Assembly: GCA_037389465.1 (NCBI GenBank)
Contig: JAZARR010000154.1
Coordinates: 3,038,001-3,102,000, forward strand
Length of the DNA: 64,000 nucleotides
Origin: Baylisascaris procyonis
Lineage: Eukaryota > Nematoda > Chromadorea > Rhabditida > Ascarididae
Direction of reading: 5' to 3'
Of the stretch, positions 40,167 to 51,996 are shown in pieces; positions within the stretch are counted from its first letter, which is position 1, and each line of letters starts with the position of its first letter. Made by a program: the position numbers and the translations under genes. Below the pieces are notes generated by a model. That model did no database searches. It was not told where the DNA came from and was given only the letters and a program-made list of their open reading frames with translations.

Positions 40167-42405
40167 TTTCGCACGCAAAAGTGAATCGCCTAATAACACG
40201 TATGGATAATAGGTGTTGGAGAGAGAGAGAGAAAGAGAGAGAGAGAAGGGAGACATCTCTGAGGTTGAATAACTCTTTTCTTTCCAACTACTTGCACTAT
40301 CTATATGCTTTTTGAAATTTATTCGAGATATCGGTTGTTCTTCATGCAAGTTTATACTAATTTTTCGACTTTATCGTATTAGGCGGTTTTCACTTCTAGA
40401 AGAAAAAAATCGACGTGGAGTCGACGATATAAAACGTCGAATGGAATGAAGTTTTCCCAATGTCATTCCTTACTGATCTTCTACAGTGGAAATCCTTCGT
40501 TGTTTTCTTTATTTCGATATTTAATGCTGGTAAATATGTCATATAAAGATGATTATATAGGATATATATATAAGTAATGCTTGCTTAAGTATTGCTTTTT
40601 TAAGTTGCAGTAACTGCAGAAGAACTTTTAACTTCTAAATATTTGTGACGAACTCTTGAAACGTGACAGCGTTCAGTGAAATATTAGAACAGGATCGCGC
40701 AATCATCGAGGCGAAACATTTCAGTGACATACGATAACTGAGACGAAAATTAAGGTTGCATCGGAATTCCGGATGTTTTTTTTTTTGGAGAGGAGGGAAG
40801 TTTCTAGATCTAGGCAGATTTCATTCAAGTTATTTGAATTATTTCCTTATTCAGTGTCGTTTCTGTGTTGCTATCGTTCTTTTGCATGATAACGGTACGT
40901 TGAGATGCCGAAGTTCTTCTGTGTTGAGTATTGGTTATTTCAAAACATTCGAAGTTATAAATTTTGATGCCAACCTTCCTTTCCCATCGTAAAAGAATCG
41001 AGAGCTTATGCAACTCATAAGGTATATGCGGAAATGGAACACTGATGTTTACGACCACCGTATATTCACTAATATAACCTCAGGGGAGAGGGATCGTAAA
41101 TTGTATTGGAGAAAGTGGGGAAGGGGGGTTGGGGTATTGCTACGAAGGGCTTATTGAGGAAAACTATGTTCGAGTTTATAAGGTCATGAGCACAAATCTA
41201 CCTAGGGATTAAATCCACTGTTATGTTGGTTAGGTGAAATGTTACTGACCATTGCTATGTAGGAATCATCTAAGTGCTGATTTCTTTCTTACGGTGGATA
41301 TGTTATGATTTACCTTCGAGGATATTTGTTGTCGAAGATATAAATAGGTTGTAGACTTTAATATCAAAGAGTACTAGTTTCTACAACACCTGATGGGATA
41401 GGATCCCGAAGCATCAATTACGAAGCGTTTATTTATTTCGTTCGAGAAGCGTGAAGTAGAGGAAGTATTAAAGATGAGTCTATTATAGGAGTAGTGCTGT
41501 TAATGCCCGAGGTTGCCACTGCGGGGCGCTCTTCACCGCGCAGTACGCTTCCGCGACTCTCCAATAAACGCCGTAATGTACGTAATATGGTGGCTGCACG
41601 ACGCGTAAGTTTCCATTTTTTCTTTTATTTTTTTTTTCGTTTTCTCTTTCCCACTGCCGAGTTTTAAAGTTATGTATTTTAAGGTTATAGTTTAGTGAAT
41701 TTTTCCCCACTTTCCATGCTACATAACTGGATTAGCTGACTCTAGAAAAGATGATATTCAAGCGAGTAAGCTATGCTCCTAACAGTTTTGCATAGAACGG
41801 CATCTTTATGCTTCAATTAATCGCAACCCATTTACACGATGTTGATATCCGCGGAGGGAGAAGGAGGTGAATGAGGAGTGATCTTTAAGAAAGAACGAAA
41901 TAGAGGCTTTGCGATACTTATGTTTTTCAAGCTTTCAAAATACTCAAATTTTTTCCTTTATTTTCTCATTATGCTTCTAATACTTCTAATACCTGTTGCG
42001 GCGATATCATGCCTCTAGGTATATTTATGTGTTTGTCCACTAATTTTAATTTTCGAATCATAAGTACTGCTATGACAGCATTGAATTGATAAGATATACG
42101 TCCTATAACAAATTGATCCTTGCGACCTTTGCTTTTCTCTGTTTTTCATTAAAGAATTGATATGGATCTCATTTATGCAAATAGATAGTGAGCGGAGTTC
42201 TTAGCGGCAGTTCTTTATATGTGATTGAATTTGCAGGAGAGTATTTTTATGAGGCCTTCCTATCATTCATTAATTGTCGAAAGTCTTTATTCAATTAATG
42301 TGATCGCTGAATTGCAAAAAGCACATATCGTATTCTTTTGCTGCACTTTGTTGAGTGCGATAGTGTCGATGCAAGAGTATCATGTATTTGATGAGTGAAT
42401 TGTAG
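40163..42405. other. 5' flank of the doublecortin-like kinase gene
   Basis: Presumably holds the promoter and any upstream exon of the kinase gene, since the first exon I can read (42406) has no start codon at its beginning. I could not identify a first exon, TATA box or trans-splice site here. A half copy of the palindromic element sits at 42316-42331. Confidence 0.4.
42316..42331 (+). repeat. Dispersed palindromic element, half copy
   Basis: AAAAAGCACATATCGT matches the first 16 nt of the family consensus; the GTGCCA arms are absent. It lies 75 bp before the first readable exon of the kinase gene. Confidence 0.45.
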
Positions 42406-45400
42406 AGTGTGGCATGTGAATCGGACACACCAGCATCGGCAGGAGCAAGCACGACGGGTAGCACGGCGTCGATAGTGGGTGTACTGAGCAGCAGTGAGCA
42501 TGCGAATGTCGAGCAGCAACAGCCTCCTACTGGCTCGCTATCCCCAGTGGACAAACGAGCCTCTTGCAGGAATGCACGTTTACATGATGAGGACAACGCA
42601 ATGAGCACATCGCTTACCAAGGACACACCACCTGGTCACTTTTTTGTTTTTTTTGGCATTTGTTTTTTTTAATTCAAGCTAGCGTATTTTTTTCGTGTAC
42701 TTTTATCGAAACTTACTCGCAACTTAAGAAAGTTTTATAGATTTTTTTCATTTGTCGGGATTTTCTATGTTGCACAAAAATGGCGCTAGCTTGCTTCTAT
42801 GACCAGATATGTGAAATTGTCTGCAAATTCGTGAGTTCCAAATGCTTCTTACGCTTACAGACTTATAGAAGAGAGGGAACATGCGTTGTCACTAAGCGGC
42901 GAAAAGGAACGACAATAAAGTTAGTATTGATCGTTATAGGCACGTCGGGTTCAGGTGCGACATCATCGTCGAATCAGACGTCGTCTACGGCGGCTCCATC
43001 AACGCCGATGCCGTTCCGATGTTTTCCAGCCAGCAAAGCGAAACGGGTTCGATTCTTTCGAAATGGCGATCAGTACTTCAAGGTTGGTTGGATTATGATT
43101 TAGTATTTATTTCCCACAAAGCATACAATACATTGGCTATATATCCATCCTTATGGCCTCAATGAAGGTGTAGTGCTAACATGAATCCAGAATAACTAAA
43201 CCTTTCGTTCAATGTGTTCTAAAGATGCAACTCAAAGCCGATCACATAGGACCATCTATTCACATTGCATTCATCGTAACCGGAAAACACTTCTTGAGGT
43301 CTGATGTTTTTTATTAGAGTTTTGTGATGCAGTCTGCACTGTGGAATAAATGATGCCCCGTAAAACCACATCTGATTCCATATCCCCTCGAGAGATATAA
43401 ACGCATATGTACATTTTATCCTCATTTTTACACGGATTTTATGGATCGTTTTATTGCAGAGGGGCGATGTTTGCCATTTGTGATATATAGATTGTTGAGC
43501 TTCGTTTTGCGGAGATTGTAATTTGTAGTGGCTATGTTTATCTGCCTCAATAGGAAAGCTGTTGATGGCAACCTGAATCTGCGAATATGGAGATTTGTTA
43601 ATTAGCAATAATAATGTATAACATTTAGGGTATGTGGTATGCGATCTCAGCGGAACGTGTACGATCTTTTCAAGCATTACTATGCGATCTAACGCGAACA
43701 ATGAGTGATGCAAGTAATCTACCACATGGGGTTAGGCATGTGTTCTCAATGGATGGTAGCCAGAAGATCAGCTCTTTGGATGACTTCCAGGATGGCGAGG
43801 GATATGTGTGCGCAAGGTTAGTGGCTGTGTTCATCAGTTGGTTGATCGGTAATTGCAAGTTATGATTTCATTAATAATGATTGGTAGTGGGAACTCGTAG
43901 ATAACGACTATGAGTTGATGAGATATGCCCACCGGTTAGGCCGATCCCCCACCTCCCTGCTTTCCACTGCTCCACTAATATGTGCCTCATCTTTTTCTGT
44001 TATAATCTCTCGCGTTTGCTCATAGTTCTTCCCAATCGTTTAATGTCCTTCGATGATGTTGCGGTTTATCGAATTGGGCACTATTTTTATGGAACGTTTT
44101 TCGAATCCTGTCGATTGCTGATTGTTCTGAGTCTTGTGGTTGTGTTGTTCACTAATTTCGTTAGGCATGGCGCGGTTCCGTCTCCACAATCCTGTTGAAA
44201 GCTCTGAGAAGGTAGTCGTTTATAAAGATTTCACTCTAGAGCTAGGTAATGAGTATATTTATGGGATATACGACCTTTAGTTCTGAGACCTACAAACGAG
44301 TCGATTATGAGAATGCACGTGAGCCAACTTGGTGTATTTCGCTGAACGGTGGTCCTTCTTCACCACGCATTGTCAGTTCTCCCCTCAAACAGGTATATCT
44401 GCTTCAATCGTTTATATTTTTGCTTCCTTTTTATTTTATTCATTGGTATTTCATAGACCTAAGCAACTCCCCGCAACAATCGGTTTGTTTGCTTCAAGGG
44501 TTTCCTAGTGAATGTGAATTAAACGTTTGATTTCTGGAGTTTTCCTTTTCAACTTCTCTTTTCAACTTTTTCCTCTTTTCAACTTCACCTCTTTTTTGAG
44601 TTATATTGAGATGCACTAGTTTCTAACAAGATTTTGATCGATCGCATCATGATGATAATTCAGTTCAAAAAGCTTTTTATAGAGAGAGGTGGAGGGAGAG
44701 GGGATGGGGCAAATCCCCCACTTACCGTTTATGAGGTTCTATTCTTTTCCATCGTGATCCGTATTACCGTATTTGAAAGTGTCGCTATAGGAGCCGAACG
44801 ACTTTGTCTATCCTCGAATCATCACAATAATTCGGAACGGTGTAAAACCGAGACGCGTTGTTCGTCATTTGCTCAACAAACGAACCGCACGATCCTTTCT
44901 ACAGGTATTGTCTTTTATTCATTTTTATTGTTAGTTACTCATATTTTTATGTACAATTCTATGTTTTAGAAGAGAAGTGGCAAGTGAAATTTTGCGTTCT
45001 ATGTAAGTTAAGTCTTTCGTGACATGTGGAGTTGCGTTGCTACTGATTATAGTAGTTCAAATTTTTATGATGTTGTACTGGGAGAGTGTGAGGCGACGGG
45101 AGGAATTGGGAGGGGCAGGGGGAGGGGGTTATATTCACCTTTGGATAGTTTGCAGCTGTTGCACGAATACAGTGCTGCTAGTCGTCTATACGTGCTGTTG
45201 AAATTAACCATCAATTTCTGTTTTCTTTTTCTTGTTGATCCCACTTTGATGATGTTGCTATTTGAGGGTTATTTTTTGGAGGTTGCAGTTACTTTTTCAT
45301 CGCTCGGTTACTTTATTAATTTCAGGCAGCTGTGTTTACAGGGTATCCTTTCAATTTTCAGGTTATACAAGATATAACGGCGGTCGTTAAGTTGGATAGT

Positions 45401-48400
45401 GGTGCTGTGAGGAAACTGTTCGCGTTGAGTGGTAAAGAGGTATGTCTTTGTGAGGAAATTTGTTTTGAGTATTTTTTATGATATGGTTGAGGGTTGTAAC
45501 GTTACAGTAAACGTATAGACCAAATCAACTTTCGATTCGGTGAAGCACTTCACCAAATATCACATCAAAAAGGGCCGCGGCATTGAACGGTTACTTTCAT
45601 TCGACTGAACTCTGAATGAAAACTTAATAAGAGTTTATATTTGAATTGAGCTGCATTATTAATCGTGTCGTCTCACTCTTTTGCTGGTCATTTACCTACT
45701 GTGTTCTTCTCAACTTGTACTCACCTATCGAACTCAAATACAGGTGCGAATTTGAAATTTTGTTGATATTCAGGTGACTTGTTTGGCGGATTTCTTCGGA
45801 GAGGACGATGTTTTTATTGCATACGGAAAAGAGCGTATGGGCGCCGATGATTTCTATGTTGTATCGGAAGGTTGTGAAACTTTTGTATATCACTTTTTTT
45901 TTGATAGTGTTTTTGACATTTTGAAAGTTAGGTCTTATTTAAAATATATGGAATATTTATTCATAATACTTTGGAATACGTCTTTTTTTATGTTGGTGAT
46001 ACGAATCGCGTTGAATCATAAATGCTATTTTTTTCTGTTTTATGAAGTCTTTTGCTGCCACAGCCAGCAGATTTATTTACTTATTTATTTACTCGTTTAT
46101 TTCACAATTTGAAGATACTTCATGCGTTTATGTCAATATATAACTGGGAGGGGAAAGTCAGGAATCGTTATGCCTTAAATATATTTGTTATCAATAATTA
46201 GCCGACGTCGCGGTGAGGAATATATTCGCCTTGAATATATGGCATGAAGGTGATTTTGCTTTCACATCCGGAAGTAGATTCTACGCACATCACGCAGAAA
46301 GGTCGTGAGTGTGCTATAAATAGACAGCGGGCGCGCATTGAATGAGCTCATGTTGTATTATTTATGTTCACAAACAAAGACGATGATTTCGCATCAACAA
46401 GTTCATGAACTATTCTATAAAGTAATGGAAGATTATGCTTCATGAGGCACAGCTCCCTTGTGTTAATCTTGATTCTAGCATACTCTTGGTTGTATGAGAC
46501 ATCAAATGCACCAGACTGCAGAATTACTCGTCTGGGCTGAGTTTGACATCGTAAACTCTCAAAGAGGGGGATTAGATTAATGTTTTGGACAAATTTAGGC
46601 AATGTATTACTTTGCTAAAGACTAAAATGTCATCCAGTGAGAGTGCACGAGAGATTGTACAGGGTGATTTTGAAACTTGAGGGAGTATATATGGGAGGAA
46701 GGGCAAATCCTTCGAGATGGCGGAACCTAGATTTCATGCAAAGTTCTTGTCGGCTATTGGTGCGTTACCACTTGGAAGTCGATCTCCACTTTCATTGAAA
46801 ATTAATAAGCTGTAGTTGGAACCATTCGATTGTCAGAAAAATTAATTTTATTTAATAGTAATTCTTAACTTATCGTTATGTGACGCTTATAACAGTCGCG
46901 ATGAATGAACGTCATCGGATTGCTTGACTGTTGGGGGAGGGGAAGGGGGTTCAGTTCAAATGTCTCTCGACGTGTGCATTCGTGAAATGCATGTTGTAAA
47001 TAAGACGTTTAATGAGAGGGTGGATACCATTCAACACTCCCGTCTCTTCGAATGTCTCCGATTCCAGAACAACAACTTCTGGGTGAGGCTAGAGTTCTAC
47101 CAGCACTGATCGGAAAGCGACTCGTATTCGTAATATATTTGTTCTGAGTAATTGTTATTATTTAGAATGTAAGAGGCTATACAGTTCACGAGCTCGTGCG
47201 CGACGTGGGAAACCGCCCCGACGCCGAATGCCGGCAAGGAATGAATCTTTGCGAGAGGATCGGGCCGGCAGTGTTGTACCTGACTCCGAAATGAGTATGT
47301 TTTACAACATTACTTTCATTATCTTCCTGAATATTTTTTTGTGATCACTGAACGTTCTTCTAGGAGTCGATAGTAGTTCTAATATTGTTGTTGCTAAAAT
47401 TAAGAAAGAGGGGCAGGATAGAGGCCTAGGCAATAGTCAACAGAGATCGATCGGCTTCTCACCTGATAGTCATTTCAGCTCAATTAGGTGGAAATTATTC
47501 AAGTCATGATCGTATTTTACTAGATTTCGGCGGGATTAATAATCGTAGATTACCTAAGGTTGAATATTATGTCGCTTGTCCATTTTTGTGCATTCGCCTG
47601 CTTATTGACGAGTCATAAAGATGGATCTTGGGCATCGTTGCAGGTCGTCAATTGCCATTGCCACTCGATGACAAGATGCATATTGTCCGATTGATTGGAG
47701 ATGGAAACACGGCACTTGTCTATGAAACAATGTGCAAGTAAGTGCATTTTAATCTTTTCTTAGTCTTTATCCATAATGAACACCCCGCATCCATTCTACG
47801 TTTATTTACTTCTTTCGTTGTACGTCACCTTTATGTTCCCCACTGAGCAGAATTGAAAACAATGGGGAGATATGTGACCTATAATGGCATCCCATAATTT
47901 TGAGTGAAATTTTAGGCATTTTGATGCTGTGTATATAACCCTAGTTTCTACACGAATCCTTGCCTATCCAGTTTTCTTTTATTTGTTCAATTTATGATTT
48001 ATATTTTGAGGCTATCTGAGTTCATTAGGGATTCCAAAAGGTATTGCTTCAGAATGCCTGAGAAGCGTTATCAAAAGGAGATGGCGGCATGCATGTGAAG
48101 TGCTGTTTTCAGAAAGACACGAGATCGAAAGGCGCTGAAAGTGATAAGTCGTGAGAACGCGTTGGGAAAAGAAGAGTTGATCCAATCGGAGATTGCAATC
48201 ATGCAACGCATCTCACATGAGTTTATCGTGCAGATGCATGAATGCTGGCAATTCGACGGCTGCTATTATCTCTCACTTGAACTCATTCCTGTATGGATTT
48301 CGTTTTGAAATGCACTCATTGCTTAGTTCTTAAAGCAGTTTTCTATGCGACAGGTGTGAATTATCACCTGTCCCACTGCACGAGAGCAGCGCTCTAGCGG

Positions 48401-51400
48401 GTATTCTGTGATTTGAGAGCAGACTTGCAGGGAGGAATTTAAGTTAATTATTATATTTCTGGAATCAGGACTAATTTTTAAGGGGTTTGGAATCTAATAT
48501 CATCAGAAGAGAACGAGGTGAAGGCGGTTATTTTTTCCCCAATTTTATTAATATGAGTCAAGCAATGCTGTATGGAAGATGATTACGGTTGACTGTATAT
48601 CTAAACTTCATGAAGCTATACAATATATATATTTTGCTGATTAGTCAATATTTGAAAGTTTGTGATCATAAAGTGTTGAGCAAAAATATGTGATTTTTAA
48701 GGGGAGTAATTGGAGAAAAAAGTCGTAATCGCTAGATCCCTGCAAAACGATTACGACATATGAGGTGGAATTGCATTTACTGAGTTGGTCACTAAATGAA
48801 AAAATTGATTAAATGATAAGAAACGATAAAAGGATTGCAAAGACTGTCGCGTGAAAGAAAAGTCCTGCAGAACATCATGCAATTGCAACATCCGAACTAG
48901 CTGGAATATTGGGATAAATCCACATTTCACGAATTGCCATCACTTCTTAGCAATTTGGGATGCAGTGGTTTCACAAGTAGAGAGCAAGTCCTTATTATAA
49001 CGCGTGATCGTGACATGAAGAGGCAGACGGATAGCAAATGTAACAAATTGTTGCCCGTAGGATATACTTTCCCCCTCAAAATTGTGCACATATTTGACGG
49101 ATATTTGACAACAGACGCTTATTGTAGTCGACGACTACGACGTCGAATATACCTTGTTCTTTCTGACATTCTTTAACTCAGGTAGCTAATTTCTGTATAA
49201 ATCATCATTGTGCCAGCAATGCGAAACTGTTCCCAACGCCAAATTGTCCTTGACGGTCATTCGTCCCTGCGCTAAAACATGCGGACGTCAGACGAGTGAT
49301 TTCGGAACGTAGTGGACCGTAGTTGTATATTTTCAGGGCGGTGATTTATTTGAACATCTGTGCCGAGTGCGTCGAGTCGATGAACGATGTGCGGCAAGCC
49401 TCATCAGATGCTTATCTTCGGCCCTCGACTATCTCCATGCACTGAACATAGTGCATCGTGATGTTAAGCCAGAGAACTTGCTTGTATGCTTCCTTATGTC
49501 ATTTTTTTACTTCCTTACTCACAGTCATCTTTTTCTTCACTAACTATTTCATGCTGATCGTTGAAATAACCGATGCTTAAAGAAAGCGATGACATCTGGG
49601 ACTTTCGTCGCTACTCATTTCTGTTGATTTTATTGTATGACTATGATAGCTTGTATAGGTTTCCCTTTTAATGTGCTACTGGATGGGAAGATTTGGTTTG
49701 AGATCTGATGGAGGTTTAGGAATTAATTTAGGGATGCTAAAGTGCTTGGCATCTAGAGATGTCATTATGTGCGCGGATGGAAGTGGTAGAGAAGAGTGAC
49801 GATGAATGAAATGGTTTTGATTCAATGTCATTTAAACGCATAGCTGTCGGTTGCGTCCAGAAAACTTATGTCGAAGTCACGTCAAGATTGGTTATTAACG
49901 AAAACGAATGTTATACTTTATTAGTGAAGGACTTCAGTTGCCATGTTGCAACGATTGTTTTTGATGGACGTTCGATACAGTTGAATTCATTGGGAAGCGT
50001 TAACTCGCAAATAATTTCTGCTTCAGTTTTATCGGGGGAAGAGGCAAGGTATATGATGACGTCATGTCCTAAGCGATTGCTAGATTTTCGGTTTGGAGGC
50101 GACCTAGATGGGAACTCGTGTTGATTTATTTGGATGTCACATTCAGATGCAACTATGGAAGTGTTGTTTTCAGATATACGTGTGTCCATATACCGGCGAT
50201 CTTCAATTGAAATTGGCAGATTTCGGGTTGGCAGTTGAAATGATCGGCGAACCATTGACAGTGATTTGTGGCACTCCAACTTATGTAGCTCCTGAGGTCA
50301 GTCTGAACTATTGCTTTCCCTTAATTTCGGATAAAGTAGACTTTATGAAAGCCTTTTTTGGCTATAATGAGTTGATTGTCAATTCCAGCAAACGAAATTC
50401 ACGAAGCAGTTTAGAAATTGACAGCGATCCTTTTGTTTTCTTCAATGCGAAAGGTATAGCTCAAACCCACTTTGGTTAGGGTCGGTGGATAGGGCAAAAA
50501 AAAGTCGAATTCGGAAACCATAGCTTCCTGACCATTCTTGGATGCATTTTGGAGTCGAGCGAAGAAATGACCATTGTAATTTCTCTGCTTATAATGATTT
50601 CGACGTCGTTAGTGTTTACGGATTAGAGTATATGTGTAGTCATGCTCGATTCAAGAATCTTTGTGTCATCGTATCAGAAGATGCATACAACGTGAAATGT
50701 TTGAAGGTGCTCGCCGAATTGGGTTATGATCAGAAGGTTGATATGTGGGCTGCGGGTGTTATTCTTTATGTGCTGCTTTGTGGCTTTCCACCATTCCAAA
50801 GGTTTGCCTTACATGTTTCGTTCTTTTTGAAATCTTTTATCTCATCGTTCTTCCAGAATCCTTCGAGTGTTTCATTATGTTTTTATGGTATGCTTCCTAT
50901 GCTTCCTATAGCCGAAATATTTGTGGAATTTACTACGGCTATGGATTTTTTAATTATATATAAAACCACTTCCATGCATCGGGGCAGTGCTTTGATTACA
51001 CATTATGTAGTAATTTCATGGTATAGGGCAGTGCACAGTTGAAGTTGTGTTTTACCTACCGCTATTTGTATTTCCTTACTTATCTTCTTTTGGCTTCGAC
51101 TATTGCTGTTTCAGCATTGACGGCAATCAGGAGCAGCTCTTCGAACAGATCCTCAGCGGACGCTTCTCGTTTCCTGCCTCTATTTGGAATAAAGTCTCCT
51201 ACTCGGCCAAAGGTCTCATTCAAGGTCTTCTTCAGCTGGATGTTGAGGAAAGATTCTCAGCAGCGCAGATACTCGAATATCCATGGATACAGGTCAGCTT
51301 TATGAGTTTATTATTCCAGTAAAAGGTCACTTGCCAGATGTTACGATGTACTCGTAGAACACAATTCTCTAAGTGTCGGTTTCTTGACTTTCTCTAACGG

Positions 51401-51996
51401 TCCACTATGAATTCAGGAGTTCTTTTTAGGTGAGTACGTTATGTTGAGATTAATGAAATTGCTTTGACTAGACCACGTAGTGTGCGAGATTTGCAAATTT
51501 CAGGGTATGGGAACGGTGAGTGAAGAATATGAGCGGTTGATGGAAGCAGCAGTAAAAGCGAGTGCACATCACGATGCGCAGCGAGGTATCCTTGATGAGA
51601 GCGAAGTGGAATACTTCTTCTCCAGGTACTATTTTCTGTTCTTTGGCTCCTACAGGAGGGAGAGGAGGCGCAGGAAGTACTCAGGGGGTTTTTTTTTGGG
51701 GGGGGGGGGGGAAGGGCGATTCGGGATCTTCGTAAGATTTGGTGGATATGCTTTTTAACGTGGGAAGAAGGTTTTTCCTTGCTTGTCTAATGCTTATTCA
51801 ACCACAAGTCGAACAGGATATGGTGTGGGCATATTAATTACGGATCTGAGTGGTCTGTTCGGTGATTGCGGATTTATGAAATGCGGATGTTTATTTCTAC
51901 AGGCGAACAAGTATGGATGAGCTGAGCGAGTGTCACGATGGTGACTATGGTGCATCGAGACGCAATAGCTCCTTCGATTTCTTCACTTCTGGATAA
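42406..51996 (+). CDS. zyg-8: Doublecortin-like serine/threonine kinase (DCLK / ZYG-8)
   Basis: Exons: 42406-42634, 42940-43082, 43629-43816, 44281-44392, 44791-44904, 45362-45439, 45774-45870, 47166-47294, 47364-47468 (or -47487), 47644-47737 (or 47621-), 48113-48290, 49337-49483, 50174-50296, 50707-50801, 51115-51292, 51504-51625, 51903-51996. About 741 residues are visible. A Ser/Thr-rich N-terminus precedes doublecortin domain 1 ([14 protein letters not shown] ... [13 protein letters not shown]) and domain 2 ([18 protein letters not shown] ... [12 protein letters not shown]). After a basic linker comes a CaMK-like kinase: glycine loop [12 protein letters not shown], lysine [26 protein letters not shown] and [19 protein letters not shown], all catalytic residues present. 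The C-terminus has RRTSM and RRNSS. By family it binds and stabilises microtubules; ZYG-8 positions the mitotic spindle. Unresolved: the start codon (first in-frame ATG 42601) and the junction at 47.47-47.64 kb. Confidence 0.95.
45088..45131 (+). other. G-rich tract with G-quadruplex potential in a kinase intron
   Basis: Successive G3-G5 runs (GGGAGG, GGGAGGGG, AGGGGGAGGGGG) in the sense strand of the intron between 44904 and 45362. Similar purine tracts recur at 1922-1956, 46931-46952 and 51688-51713. Confidence 0.5.
51688..51713 (+). repeat. Poly-G tract in a kinase intron
   Basis: T8 is followed by an uninterrupted run of about 13 G, in the intron between 51625 and 51903. Confidence 0.8.

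Noticed and set aside
42780..42939. Leftward extension of the open frame before doublecortin domain 1
   Set aside because: An acceptor at 42939 (GTTATAG) is in phase with the upstream Ser/Thr-rich exon. The extension encodes a hydrophobic KLVLIVIG stretch not expected in this protein.
50542..51042. 166-codon plus frame around a kinase exon
   Set aside because: Only 50707-50801 matches the kinase; the flanks are intron sequence open by chance.
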